Assembly (NCBI GenBank): GCA_900315505.1
Contig: OMZG01000011.1
Span: 17,801-81,800, forward strand
Origin: an uncultured Lachnospiraceae bacterium
GTDB lineage: Bacteria; Bacillota; Clostridia; Lachnospirales; Lachnospiraceae
Direction of reading: 5' to 3'
Length of the DNA stretch: 64,000 bases
The notes under the pieces were generated by a model. It was given only the letters and a program-made list of their open reading frames with translations. It was not told where the DNA came from and searched no databases. This document shows positions 17,792-27,236 of this stretch, in pieces. The translations under genes were made by a program, and so were the position numbers. The stretch's first letter is position 1, and the number at the start of each line of letters is the position of its first letter.

Positions 17792-19870
17792 TTACTTTAC
17801 CTTGTCCACGATAATATTCAGATTACCGTTTACCCTGTCTCCATTGATGGTGGTGCGTCCTCTGTACAGACGGAACGATCTCGTATATGATGTCATCCAC
17901 ACACCCGAAGTATCTCCATCCTCATTCGTCACCTCAATCGTGAATTTCTGTCCCTTCTCAGGCACGATCTCATCGAAGTGCAGTCCCAGACTATGATCAT
18001 TTACCGAGAAATCAGGATTTTCTACGACCACCTGATCTCCACTCAGTATCCTGAACTGATACGCCCCTGCTGATTTCCTGTCAAGTCCGAATACTCTTAA
18101 GGAAATATGATTGAATCCGTACCTCGGTGAGAATTCCTGTGTCAGAGTGCTTCCGGTATCTATAGTGTGACGTTCCTTATTACCGGTATATGCGTTGATC
18201 GACTGCTGATAAATGACACCGGATCTGTTCACCTTGTAATTCACTAAACCTGCAGCCACAATGATGCACAAGAGACAGACAGGTACAGCGCACCTCAGAT
18301 CGAATGCTTTTTTCTCACTGCTCCTCTCCCCAAGTGCAAGAACTGCCGGCAGGGCCATCATCTCAATAAGGATCAGGAACGGGAATGAGTAGCATGGCTT
18401 TCCTTCCCAGAATGTATAGAACAGATATCCGCCAAAGATGGAATACACTATCGTCTGAGCTGTCCCATCGGCTTTCTTAATGAAAAAAACGACTCCTCCT
18501 GCAAGTGCCATGATAAAAAGCAGCAGCCTGTAGGCATACAGGTAGGTGGTGACAAGATAATCCTTGTCTCCCAGCAGGAAAGCTCCTACGATTCTTGTAT
18601 TGTTTTCAAAAGGCATCATTCTCTTCCTGTAGTCAGACTCAGCCTTCGACCAGGTGACTCCGGTCTTCTTCAGAAGGAACTTCACATTGCCGGCAGTACC
18701 ACGTTTCGCAAACTCCTTTTTCATAAGGTTCTTCTCGTAAGCAGCCTTTGCATCCTTCCCTTTGACTTTGTCAAGGACATCCAGGTCATGGCCGTTTATC
18801 TGACCGTCACCGGTAGTACCCACCTTCACCCAGTGTATCACCGGAAAGTTCCCTGACTTGTCTGGATTGTACTGTGCCGACACATTCGAAAATACTGTGA
18901 TAAAAACAGCTGATGAAAGCACGAGAAGCACTGTAGCAAGTAGGTGTTTTACATCTGAATTACTCCTTATAAGAAGGATACATCTCCATATCACATATGC
19001 TATTATAGGAAAAAATGCCGTAGCCCTGATGCTGTATGAAAATGCTGCGACAAAGCCGGTGACCACTACGAAGACAAGCTGTTTCCAGACTGGCCAGGCA
19101 TCTCTTTTTTTCTCAAAAAGAGCAAGCAGATATATTGTAAGCATCATCGGGAAGAGACTTACAGTATTCGTATAAACCCAGAATACCATCAGATAATAGA
19201 GCGGATTCAGGGCAGCGAACGAAGTAAGCGATACTGCTGCCTTTCTGTCAATGACAAGTCCCACTGTGAGTCCTGCAAACAGAATTCCAAGATCCATAAG
19301 AACTGTATTCAGGATGATTAGCAGCTTGTACAGAGCAAAGCTACCGATACCGGAAGGAATGACCATCCGGAAGAAACCGACCATCAGCATCAGCGAGAAG
19401 TCATTATTCGAGAATCTTTTAAACGATGGCAGATCGTACTGACCCTTAGTGATCTCACCGGATGCTATCGCGTATGAACGGTTCAGAAGTCTGAATGAAT
19501 CAATAGATGGCGCCGGATTCATGGAAAAAATGATGCACAGCTGCAGTATGATCATGACCGCCCATATCACTATCGCGGTAATCGTTACTGCACGCTCAGA
19601 TGCAGAACTCAGGAATCTGTTCATCGATATGACAAAGAACAGCATGACCGCCATCTCCACCACTACGATCAGTAGTGAAAGCATTCCTACGTTCACATTC
19701 GGAAAAGTCTTTGCGAAATTCTCGCTGATGCTGTGCAGGCCATTGAACCCGCTGCCAGCGATAAACTTCACTGTAAACGCTGCTGACAGCAGAAGAAACA
19801 GCATCGTAAGTACCAGTATTATACGAAAAAAGATACCACCCTTATATCTCTCAATTGTTTTATTTTTCAT
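17792..19870 (-). CDS. Large membrane glycosyltransferase-like protein (GT-C type)
   Basis: A 692-residue protein with about a dozen membrane segments over residues 10-545, and a C-terminal extracellular beta-rich domain (about 555-692). It has the topology of GT-C enzymes of the ArnT/PMT/YfhO type, but no family motif was pinned down. Between the GtrA and GtrB genes, it is the expected third partner that moves the lipid-linked sugar to an acceptor outside the cell. The start overlaps the GtrA gene's stop by 11 bases. The C-terminal domain may bind the polymer acceptor. Confidence 0.7.
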   Translation of the reverse strand: MKNKTIERYKGGIFFRIILVLTMLFLLLSAAFTVKFIAGSGFNGLHSISENFAKTFPNVNVGMLSLLIVVVEMAVMLFFVISMNRFLSSASERAVTITAIVIWAVMIILQLCIIFSMNPAPSIDSFRLLNRSYAIASGEITKGQYDLPSFKRFSNNDFSLMLMVGFFRMVIPSGIGSFALYKLLIILNTVLMDLGILFAGLTVGLVIDRKAAVSLTSFAALNPLYYLMVFWVYTNTVSLFPMMLTIYLLALFEKKRDAWPVWKQLVFVVVTGFVAAFSYSIRATAFFPIIAYVIWRCILLIRSNSDVKHLLATVLLVLSSAVFITVFSNVSAQYNPDKSGNFPVIHWVKVGTTGDGQINGHDLDVLDKVKGKDAKAAYEKNLMKKEFAKRGTAGNVKFLLKKTGVTWSKAESDYRKRMMPFENNTRIVGAFLLGDKDYLVTTYLYAYRLLLFIMALAGGVVFFIKKADGTAQTIVYSIFGGYLFYTFWEGKPCYSFPFLILIEMMALPAVLALGERSSEKKAFDLRCAVPVCLLCIIVAAGLVNYKVNRSGVIYQQSINAYTGNKERHTIDTGSTLTQEFSPRYGFNHISLRVFGLDRKSAGAYQFRILSGDQVVVENPDFSVNDHSLGLHFDEIVPEKGQKFTIEVTNEDGDTSGVWMTSYTRSFRLYRGRTTINGDRVNGNLNIIVDKVK

Positions 19871-20288
19871 CGGAAATGTCTCCCTTGTGCCTGAATATCA
19901 GAAATTTGCTGAATATATAGTTCAGTATTACAACAACCACATTCGAGCATATCTTGATCACTGTGTCATTGAGTCCGAGTCTCTCTGCAAAGATATACAT
20001 GAACAGCATATCGAGAAGACCGGTTGCAAGCCTGGCTCCGAAGAAAGAGATGATCTCTCTTAGTATCTCTCCTGCTCCGCCTGCCTCACTGTGAAATACC
20101 CACTTACGGTTTGTCACATACGCAAAGAGCACCGACAGTACCCAGGCGATAACAGTCGAGACCATTATACCCAGGTGCAGCGGATGCGCACATACCCAGT
20201 ACGCAACTATATTTACGATTGTCGTAAGGACACCAAATACCAGATACGGAATGACGTCCCTGTACTTATCCATGAGTCTTCTGATCAT
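19860..20288 (-). CDS. GtrA family flippase-like membrane protein
   Basis: A 142-residue protein with four membrane helices. VPYLVFGVLTTIVNIVAYW near the start, the FAYVTNRKWVF motif in the middle and VVVILNYIFSKFLIFR near the end are GtrA signatures. GtrA proteins are proposed to flip polyprenyl-phosphate sugars. It begins 30 bases behind the secreted nucleotidase gene and overlaps the GT-C gene. Confidence 0.9.
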   Translation of the reverse strand: MIRRLMDKYRDVIPYLVFGVLTTIVNIVAYWVCAHPLHLGIMVSTVIAWVLSVLFAYVTNRKWVFHSEAGGAGEILREIISFFGARLATGLLDMLFMYIFAERLGLNDTVIKICSNVVVVILNYIFSKFLIFRHKGDISDEK

Positions 20289-20318
20289 TCTTCAGATCCT
20301 TAACAATACTTATATAAG

Positions 20319-23300
20319 TTATCCGACCATAAGTGATACAGCCTCCGACTCACCTGCGGTATTCTTCAGATATACCTTCAGATGGGTGCCCTTCTTTCTG
20401 AGGCTTTCCGGGATTGTAAGCTTATAGATAAATCCTTCCTCATTAGAAGCACAAGCATTTGCATTTACTTTTGTCTTTCCACTCTTAAGCACTGCTGTGC
20501 AGTCCCTGTTTCCGACTACTCTTATCTTCTTTGTCGATGCAGTGATCTTCTCAGTCGTGACTGTCGGCTTGTCAGGAAGCGCTTCCTCTACCTTTGTCTG
20601 CTCAATGTCATTAAGTGAACCGTCACTGTTCCTTACTACAAGAGTCACTGTATCATTGTATGAAAGAGGTTCCTCCAGCTTATAGCTGAATGCTCCACTG
20701 GCATCGAGAGTCAGCCTGTCCTTCTTACCATTTACGATAATACGTGCATCCGTCGTGGCATTACCGTCATAGACAGATCCTGTGATCACCTTGTCCTCAT
20801 CACTTATTGCTGAGAATTCCGCGCCACCGGAATATTTCTCCAGAAGCGATGAAGCCTTCTTCATTGTGGCGCTCTTAGAGAGGCTCGTCCGGGTCACTCC
20901 GTCACGGACGTCTGAAGCACTTACAGTCACCTTCGTGCCTGCTGCCGCGCCGTCTGTCTCCACGGCAAAATGTCCGTCAGCACCGGCGGTCCCGGTATAT
21001 GTCTTTCCATCTCCTGTTGTCACATTGATCGTATATTCCTGTGATGTAGGTGAAGGAATGCTGCCGCTTACCACGGCATCTTCTGCAACTACAGTATCAA
21101 TCTTCGGCTGGTTCGGAGCCGCCTCTACTACTGTCTTCTGTGTCAGTGTCGAAAGTCTCCCAATCCAGTCAACTCCATATATCTTGTACGTCTGACCGCT
21201 CATAGGCACAGGGATATTCATTGTAAATGAATCACCCTTCCTCGTGAACTTCACGTTCTTTGCATTAGTGGTCTTATACAGTGAGCTTGCCTTGTACTTT
21301 GCATCAGCTCCCTTTGGCACATATACTGTATTGTTGTATTCAACGAGGATCGTACAGAGAGGGTCATCCTCATAGGTTCCACTGATAGTCGTATCAGTAT
21401 TTTTTATCTCATTAACTACACCTGGCGTATTAGCGCCTGTACGGGTAACCTTTATATTTCTTACAGCGCTCTTTCTGTTCTGTATATCTACCTGATAGAG
21501 CTCAGCCGTATCATCAGCAAGTCCCGGTGTATGAAGGTTAAATATGAACCTGCCATCAGCATCAGCCTTCGTATTTACTTCCATTCCCGAAAGACTCAGA
21601 TATACTGTTGCAAATGGCGAACCGTGTCCGTTAAGGACCTTCTTCCTGTTTGTGAGCTCTTCATCCAGTGAAGGTGTCACCGATACTGTACTATCGATAT
21701 TATTTATAGTGACATAATTGACATTTGCGTTGCCGAGACTGTCTACGGCTCTCACAGTGTAGGTGCCGTTCTCTGTCGCTTGAAACTCGTTATCCTTTAC
21801 ATCCACTGCACTGTTCCAGATAGCATCGTCAGCCTTGTAAGTGCCTCCGATGTACTGAAGCTTTGCCACTCCTGAAATATCATTTGCCTCGACACGCACC
21901 TTTACAGGATCCCCTGTCACCTCTGTCTCCATAGGAGAGGCACAGATAAATGGGCCATAGGTATCTGCCTGCTGCACAGGCGTACCCAGAGCCGCCTTAT
22001 AATATGTATATCCGTTTGCGCCAGGAATCTCACCCTGATACCAGACCTTCGTCTTTGCTATATCAGAAGCCCTGGATGAAGATCTGATGATGTAATTGTC
22101 CTCCTGTGGAAAAACAACCTTCCAGTTGCCATCCATCGACATCTGAAGAGTTCCATTGATAGTCTGGGTCTTCATGTAAGTTTCCAGCATCGAGCTGATA
22201 TGGGCAGTCTTCTTTACCAGAAGCTGTTTATTTGCAACCTTTGCAAATACGGGGTCGTTTGCTGAATCCACATTGCTTGATACAATGATAAACACATCAG
22301 AATCATTTACAGGGACACCGTTTCTCGTGAGGCTTACAATCCTGTGCGTATCAGAAATAAGTGTTCCGTTCTCATCATATCTGGGGGCGACTGTCGGGTC
22401 CACGACATACTCAATACCGTCATATACCCTGAAGCCCTCCCAGTCCTTCTGGTACTTCGTGCTTAGAACCGGCTTCATTCCCTGATCTACGAGTGCCTGT
22501 GTCTCCTTGTCCCACTTGGATGAGGTCTCCTGGCCTAATGTCTGATAGAATCTCGCCACCTCACACTCGAGTGATTCACGAAGCTGGGCACCGGTGATAT
22601 AATACACCTTAGCCCTCTGCTGGTTGAAGGCCTCGAGATTCAGCAGATCCTTGACTTGAACCCTACCATCAATATCAATATAATCATCTGATCCGCTCTT
22701 CCCCGCCAGCTGATATCTCGTAGAAGCTATTACAGGAGCGCTTCTGTACGGCTCGTCGAGATTCTTTACCGCGCGCATTCCGTATTCTATCTTTGCATCA
22801 TTACACAGATGAACCAGAGGATTATCCTCTATCATACCGAAATAGTTATTCGTCTCTCTGTCTGTGGTTGTAACTTCCTGCTCATAGAGCTTATTATAAA
22901 TAGCATCATATTTCTCATTGATGGCAACGATCTTCGGATCCTCAGGATCAGTATCCTTAATCTTTCTGATCGTGCTCTTCTGGCTCTTGATATACGGTGT
23001 GCCATACTCTGTGAAAGCAATCTTTACATCAGCAATACCAAGGGATACTGCATGATCCTTTTCCTCTATCAGGGCCTTGCCATGCATGAGTCCGTTGGAA
23101 TCCGTGTGCTCATAATCATAGTATGGGACTGCCTGTGCAGAATCAGATGGGAAATCCATGTGCGTGTGTCCTGCACATACCACATCTACATCCTTAAGCG
23201 CTGTCAATGCGTAGCCTACGCTATTATCCAGCTTCTTTACCTTTTCATTTCCGATACCACTATGAACTATGGCAACTACTATATCTGCGCCTTTTTTCTT

Positions 23301-24044
23301 CAGTTCCGCTGCCTGTGTCTTCACGCTTGATACGATATCCTTTGTCTCGATGACACCCTTCCATGAAACGGCAGTCACAAGTGAAGGGACCTCTGTAGCA
23401 TCAGAGTCGAGATCCTGTCCCATACCATCAGTCTTCTTCGTAAGAGATGGTACACACGCACCGACAAATCCGATCCTGATCGTCTTCTTCTTGCCCGTCG
23501 TGGTCTTCACGGTCTTCTTCACGATCATGCTGCTCTTGTAGAGATTCTTCTTTGTCTTTGCATCTGCTACATTTGAAAGCACGACCTTACTCTTAAGGCC
23601 GGAATCCGAGATACATTTCTGGATGTAATCTACCCCGTAATCGAAATCATGATTACCAAGAGTGATAGCATCATAGCCTACGGCCTTCATAGCCTCATAC
23701 ATATACTGGGCGCCGCTCTCAGAGCCCTTCATCACGCTCTCAGCCCCTATGCCATATACATTGTCACCGCAGTCTACGGTGACTGAGGTTCCGTACCTTA
23801 TCTTCCTCTTCTCATTTATCACGCTTGAAATCTGAGCCAGACTTCCGTCACCATCTGCTGCGGAGTCATAGTTTAATTTTTCACTCTGACCATGCATATC
23901 CGTGGTTGCAAGAATCCTGACCGTTGCGGTACCATACCCCTTTTTTGATGCTGCCTGTGCATCTGATATGGAAAAATCTCCGGCAATACCTGTCACAAGT
24001 AAAGCGGCTGCCAGTAAAAATGTTTTCGCCCGCCTGAATTTCAA
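20319..24044 (-). CDS. Secreted 5'-nucleotidase-like metallophosphoesterase with Ig-like repeats
   Basis: A 1241-residue exported protein. Residues 1-32 form a signal peptide (ending AQAA). The metallophosphoesterase domain (about 40-360) shows DMHGQ, DCGDNVYG, LGNHDFDYG, VHSGIG and AGHTHMD, the full dimetal set. A 5'-nucleotidase C-terminal domain follows (about 385-630), with NNYFGMIEDNPLVHLCNDA. The rest is a chain of bacterial Ig-like domains (about 660-1241). No LPXTG, SLH or choline-binding anchor was seen. It could release phosphate from nucleotides or 2',3'-cyclic nucleotides. It lies inside the polymer operon, 17 bases behind the TagB/TagF gene and 30 before gtrA, which suggests a link to the polymer. 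Confidence 0.88.
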   Translation of the reverse strand: MKFRRAKTFLLAAALLVTGIAGDFSISDAQAASKKGYGTATVRILATTDMHGQSEKLNYDSAADGDGSLAQISSVINEKRKIRYGTSVTVDCGDNVYGIGAESVMKGSESGAQYMYEAMKAVGYDAITLGNHDFDYGVDYIQKCISDSGLKSKVVLSNVADAKTKKNLYKSSMIVKKTVKTTTGKKKTIRIGFVGACVPSLTKKTDGMGQDLDSDATEVPSLVTAVSWKGVIETKDIVSSVKTQAAELKKKGADIVVAIVHSGIGNEKVKKLDNSVGYALTALKDVDVVCAGHTHMDFPSDSAQAVPYYDYEHTDSNGLMHGKALIEEKDHAVSLGIADVKIAFTEYGTPYIKSQKSTIRKIKDTDPEDPKIVAINEKYDAIYNKLYEQEVTTTDRETNNYFGMIEDNPLVHLCNDAKIEYGMRAVKNLDEPYRSAPVIASTRYQLAGKSGSDDYIDIDGRVQVKDLLNLEAFNQQRAKVYYITGAQLRESLECEVARFYQTLGQETSSKWDKETQALVDQGMKPVLSTKYQKDWEGFRVYDGIEYVVDPTVAPRYDENGTLISDTHRIVSLTRNGVPVNDSDVFIIVSSNVDSANDPVFAKVANKQLLVKKTAHISSMLETYMKTQTINGTLQMSMDGNWKVVFPQEDNYIIRSSSRASDIAKTKVWYQGEIPGANGYTYYKAALGTPVQQADTYGPFICASPMETEVTGDPVKVRVEANDISGVAKLQYIGGTYKADDAIWNSAVDVKDNEFQATENGTYTVRAVDSLGNANVNYVTINNIDSTVSVTPSLDEELTNRKKVLNGHGSPFATVYLSLSGMEVNTKADADGRFIFNLHTPGLADDTAELYQVDIQNRKSAVRNIKVTRTGANTPGVVNEIKNTDTTISGTYEDDPLCTILVEYNNTVYVPKGADAKYKASSLYKTTNAKNVKFTRKGDSFTMNIPVPMSGQTYKIYGVDWIGRLSTLTQKTVVEAAPNQPKIDTVVAEDAVVSGSIPSPTSQEYTINVTTGDGKTYTGTAGADGHFAVETDGAAAGTKVTVSASDVRDGVTRTSLSKSATMKKASSLLEKYSGGAEFSAISDEDKVITGSVYDGNATTDARIIVNGKKDRLTLDASGAFSYKLEEPLSYNDTVTLVVRNSDGSLNDIEQTKVEEALPDKPTVTTEKITASTKKIRVVGNRDCTAVLKSGKTKVNANACASNEEGFIYKLTIPESLRKKGTHLKVYLKNTAGESEAVSLMVG

Positions 24045-24061
24045 AATATCACTCCTTTAAA

Positions 24062-25792
24062 TTATTTAAGTATTATCTCATCTATAAATCTGTCTGTGGA
24101 CTTACCGTCCGTGTATTTGAAGTTCTTCCTCACAAATCTGTCGAGTGCATCATAGTCGTAATTGTCCGTGTCCTCAAGCGCATGAAGAAGCGCCGGGAAG
24201 GTCTTGACGATGACTGACGGTGAAGGAACTGTCTCCTCATAAGGCTCATAGAAATCACGGCTGTTCTCGTACATTCTCTGATCGAATGCGTAGAAATACA
24301 TCGGTCTTCTGAGAAGTGAGAACTCATACATTACAGAAGAATAATCCGTGATCATCACATCAGAAATAAACAGAATATCATTTACCTCTCTGTACTCTGA
24401 CATATCAAGGATATAGTCCTTGTATTCCTCAGGAATCTTTATCGGCTTCTTGACGAATGGATGCATCTTCACGAGCAGGAGCTCATTTCTCTCCTTGAGA
24501 AAGGCGCCCCACTTCTTCCAGTCGACCCTCTCCATAGGGAAGCCTGCATCGACTGCATTATTTCCACGGAAGGTCGGCGCATACAGATATACCTTATTCC
24601 TCTGTCTGATGATCGGGTATTCCTGTTGCAGCCTTGCTACCATATCTTTCTTGTATTCTTCATCGAAAAATATATCGGTTCTTGGAATTCCGATAGGCAA
24701 AAATACCTTCTCAGGAAGTCCGAATGCCTCTGCATGATGCCTGCCCGAATGCTCGGAGCTCACCGGCATATGGGTGTAGCACTTGTGCACTCTCGTATTC
24801 GTCTTCGGCGCACCCGGCTTGCCCTCACGCTCGAAGCCGAGTGACTTGAACGCTCCGCAGGCATGCCATACCTGGACGAACTTCACATCCGACGGATAGT
24901 CAAACTTATACACGAATGGCAGGAAATCATCGATCAGAATGATATCACTCATTGCAAGTTGCTTCGTGAACCTGAACGCTCCATGTGCACCGTATCTCTC
25001 GTTGATATTGGATTTGAAATTGAACAGGATATTGTAATTGTCGAGAAGATTTCTCTCCTTCATCCTGTTGTATATGAACTCTTCGTTGCCGCTAAGAGTG
25101 GCACGTGAGCCTGATGCGAAAAGTATGGTAGGCTTTGCGCCTGCAGCCCTGCGCTTTTTTCTTTTCTCCTCAAGCTTATTGAACCGCTTTATAAGGATGC
25201 TCTCCTTGAACGGATTGAATGCCTTGCGGGTATTATCCTTCCACTCCCTGAAGCGCTGCTTCAGGTTGTAGATGATACCCATGTCCTCAAGCTGCGGCTG
25301 ATAGTTCACACGGAAATACAGGGTATCCTCATCGAGGTCCATCATCGAGTACATCTCGAAGACTTCCCTTCCGTGCTTTGCTGTATTCCTTGAAAAAGTA
25401 AACTGATACGGAGTCTTGTCCGTATCTCCCTTATCTATGTCCTCCTGTGTAGGGACATAGCGGAGTCTGCCATCCTTCTCACAGTGGCGGAGAGCCGGGG
25501 CCAGGTATGAATAATACTTCACTCCCTGGCTCTTAAGGCGCAGATAATAGTCACCCGACTCGATCGGGTAGCTGTCATTTGCCCCCAGAATATGATATAC
25601 GATATGAAATGTACGTTTCTTTCTGTCAAAATCGAGATGTGACGGCTTCAGCTTCCCATGATATGAATCACGAATGTAAATCGACGCCTTCGACAGATCT
25701 CCCACATCCTCTGTGATATGACCATATACATGTAGAAGCACTCTTGCGAAGTGCAGGTCATCAACTATGATTCCACTATGTTCTTCCATCAC
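24062..25792 (-). CDS. CDP-glycerol/CDP-polyol phosphotransferase (TagB/TagF/TarL family)
   Basis: A 576-residue enzyme. The N-terminal part (about 1-215) is a variable domain and the C-terminal part (about 220-575) is the Glyphos_transf domain. Signatures are FVQVWHACGAFKSLG, VFLPIGIPRTDIFFD, LYAPTFRGN, VKMHPFVKKP and the donor-site VMITDYSSVMYEFSLL. The family transfers glycerol- or ribitol-phosphate from a CDP donor onto a lipid-linked acceptor, building teichoic-acid-like chains. A GTG at 25792 and an ATG at 25789 are both possible starts at the overlap with the tarI-like stop; coupling makes either reasonable. The tarI-like gene upstream would supply its CDP-polyol. Confidence 0.88.
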   Translation of the reverse strand: MMEEHSGIIVDDLHFARVLLHVYGHITEDVGDLSKASIYIRDSYHGKLKPSHLDFDRKKRTFHIVYHILGANDSYPIESGDYYLRLKSQGVKYYSYLAPALRHCEKDGRLRYVPTQEDIDKGDTDKTPYQFTFSRNTAKHGREVFEMYSMMDLDEDTLYFRVNYQPQLEDMGIIYNLKQRFREWKDNTRKAFNPFKESILIKRFNKLEEKRKKRRAAGAKPTILFASGSRATLSGNEEFIYNRMKERNLLDNYNILFNFKSNINERYGAHGAFRFTKQLAMSDIILIDDFLPFVYKFDYPSDVKFVQVWHACGAFKSLGFEREGKPGAPKTNTRVHKCYTHMPVSSEHSGRHHAEAFGLPEKVFLPIGIPRTDIFFDEEYKKDMVARLQQEYPIIRQRNKVYLYAPTFRGNNAVDAGFPMERVDWKKWGAFLKERNELLLVKMHPFVKKPIKIPEEYKDYILDMSEYREVNDILFISDVMITDYSSVMYEFSLLRRPMYFYAFDQRMYENSRDFYEPYEETVPSPSVIVKTFPALLHALEDTDNYDYDALDRFVRKNFKYTDGKSTDRFIDEIILK

Positions 25793-26508
25793 TTATCTCT
25801 TTCCAGTCTTTCGCGCATTATTCCTTCGGCGATCATCAGGTCGCCATCGCTTGTCAGCTTGATATTTTCCACATCACCCGGAACCGTATGGATCTCTATG
25901 CCCTTGGTCAGGCAGATCTGTGCAGTACCGGTGATCGTCTTCTTCTCCTCCTCTGTCAGTGAATCGAGTGAATCCCGAAGCACCTGAAGCCTGAACGAAT
26001 CAGGTGCCTGTCCATGAAAAAGCTTGCTTCTCGCAGGCATTGAATCCACCTTCGTGCCTTCTTCGATCCAGAGCATAGTATCGGTGGCAGGGATTGCTGC
26101 AACTACTGCCGGATACTCGTCAAGAGCATCCATTGAATCCTTCATGATCTGGTCAGTCACAAATGGACGTACTGCATCATGAATCAGGATCTTATCATCC
26201 GCATTTATTCCATGTGCGTTCTCAATATAGTCGATCACGTTCTGGATGGAATCAAGTCTCTCCTTTCCTCCATCAATGACCTGTACATAATTCCTGTCCA
26301 GGTCACGGTCACGGATCATGGTCTTCAGATAGTCATTCCACTCAGGATGGATGGCTATGATCACCTCATCGAACAGAGCTGACTTCATGAGCCTCTCCAG
26401 CGTCCAGATAATGATAGGCTTCCCGGCGATCTCTAAGAACTGCTTCGGAATATGTGCCGACTTCATTCTGTTTCCGACACCGCCTGCAAGTATGGCTCCG
26501 TATCTCAT
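25789..26508 (-). CDS. TarI-like polyol-phosphate cytidylyltransferase
   Basis: A 239-residue member of the IspD/TarI family. LAGGVGNRMKSAHIPKQF at the N-terminus is the CTP loop; IHDAVRPFV, FHGQAPDSFRL and the C-terminal IKLTSDGDLMIAE complete the fold. The HGQAPDSF, ICLTKG and IKLTSDGDL combination reads closer to TarI (ribitol-5-phosphate cytidylyltransferase) than to the isoprenoid enzyme IspD. Placement between a polyol dehydrogenase/epimerase pair and a CDP-polyol transferase supports this. The polyol may be ribitol or another pentitol. Confidence 0.85.
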   Translation of the reverse strand: MRYGAILAGGVGNRMKSAHIPKQFLEIAGKPIIIWTLERLMKSALFDEVIIAIHPEWNDYLKTMIRDRDLDRNYVQVIDGGKERLDSIQNVIDYIENAHGINADDKILIHDAVRPFVTDQIMKDSMDALDEYPAVVAAIPATDTMLWIEEGTKVDSMPARSKLFHGQAPDSFRLQVLRDSLDSLTEEEKKTITGTAQICLTKGIEIHTVPGDVENIKLTSDGDLMIAEGIMRERLERDK

Positions 26509-27236
26509 GGCAGATCCTCCTCTTTCCAGCCAATGGCGAGTCTCTTCTTCTTGATGACATCTGTCACGGCCGTCTCTCCCTTATGGAAAAGTGATGACGA
26601 GCCTGCTACAAAGATATCAGCTCCACGCTCATATAGCTTCCGTGCATTCTCAATCGTGATATTTCCATCAACCTCGATCAGAAGGTCATCCTTGCCTATC
26701 GAATGGAAATACTCACGCATCTCCTTTACCTTATCCATAGTAGATGGAACAAGCTTCTTGCCGGCAAATCCCGGATGTACTGTCATCGCAAGTACACCAT
26801 CGAGATCATCGAGATAGGGGTCGAGAACCCTGTAATCGGTCTCCGGATTGATAGCAATGAGTGATGTAGCTGAAAGCCTCTTCAGATACTGGAGACACTC
26901 AGAAATATGGGTATTGTTCTCATAGTGGAAGGCCACCTGATCTCCCTCTCTGATATCGAACCAGCTCATCTTCTCGAGCGGGTCCATTGTCAGGAAATGG
27001 AAGTCAAACGGGATATCCGTGATCCTTCTGAGGCTCTTCGCATAATCAGTACCGAGTGCAAGGTTCGGAACGAACTGTCCGTCCATCACATCGATATGAA
27101 GGAATTCAAGCTTTGCCTCCTTGAACTCTGTCAGATAGTAGAAAATCTTGTCAAGTCCTGCGCACATCATGGATGCAGAAATCTTTCCCGGCTCACGTGC
27201 CGGAAGTACGGTTGCATCGCTAACTGTATCAGCCAT
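26505..27236 (-). CDS. Ribulose-phosphate 3-epimerase family protein
   Basis: A 243-residue TIM-barrel protein. LHIDVMDGQFVPN has the His and Asp metal/acid positions, FDFHFLTMDP the next His, TVHPGFAGKK the phosphate loop, and EVDGNI the second catalytic Asp. It departs from housekeeping Rpe in the HFLTMDP and VHPGFAGKK segments, so it is a specialised paralogue. It overlaps the dehydrogenase gene by eight bases and the tarI-like gene by four, so all three are coupled. It would interconvert ribulose- and xylulose-5-phosphate, or a related pair, to feed the dehydrogenase. Confidence 0.82.
   Translation of the reverse strand: MADTVSDATVLPAREPGKISASMMCAGLDKIFYYLTEFKEAKLEFLHIDVMDGQFVPNLALGTDYAKSLRRITDIPFDFHFLTMDPLEKMSWFDIREGDQVAFHYENNTHISECLQYLKRLSATSLIAINPETDYRVLDPYLDDLDGVLAMTVHPGFAGKKLVPSTMDKVKEMREYFHSIGKDDLLIEVDGNITIENARKLYERGADIFVAGSSSLFHKGETAVTDVIKKKRLAIGWKEEDLP

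Noticed and set aside
25789..26508. IspD of the isoprenoid (MEP) pathway
   Set aside because: The HGQAPDSF and IKLTSDGDL pattern and the polyol/polymerase neighbours fit TarI better; a separate ispD is expected elsewhere.
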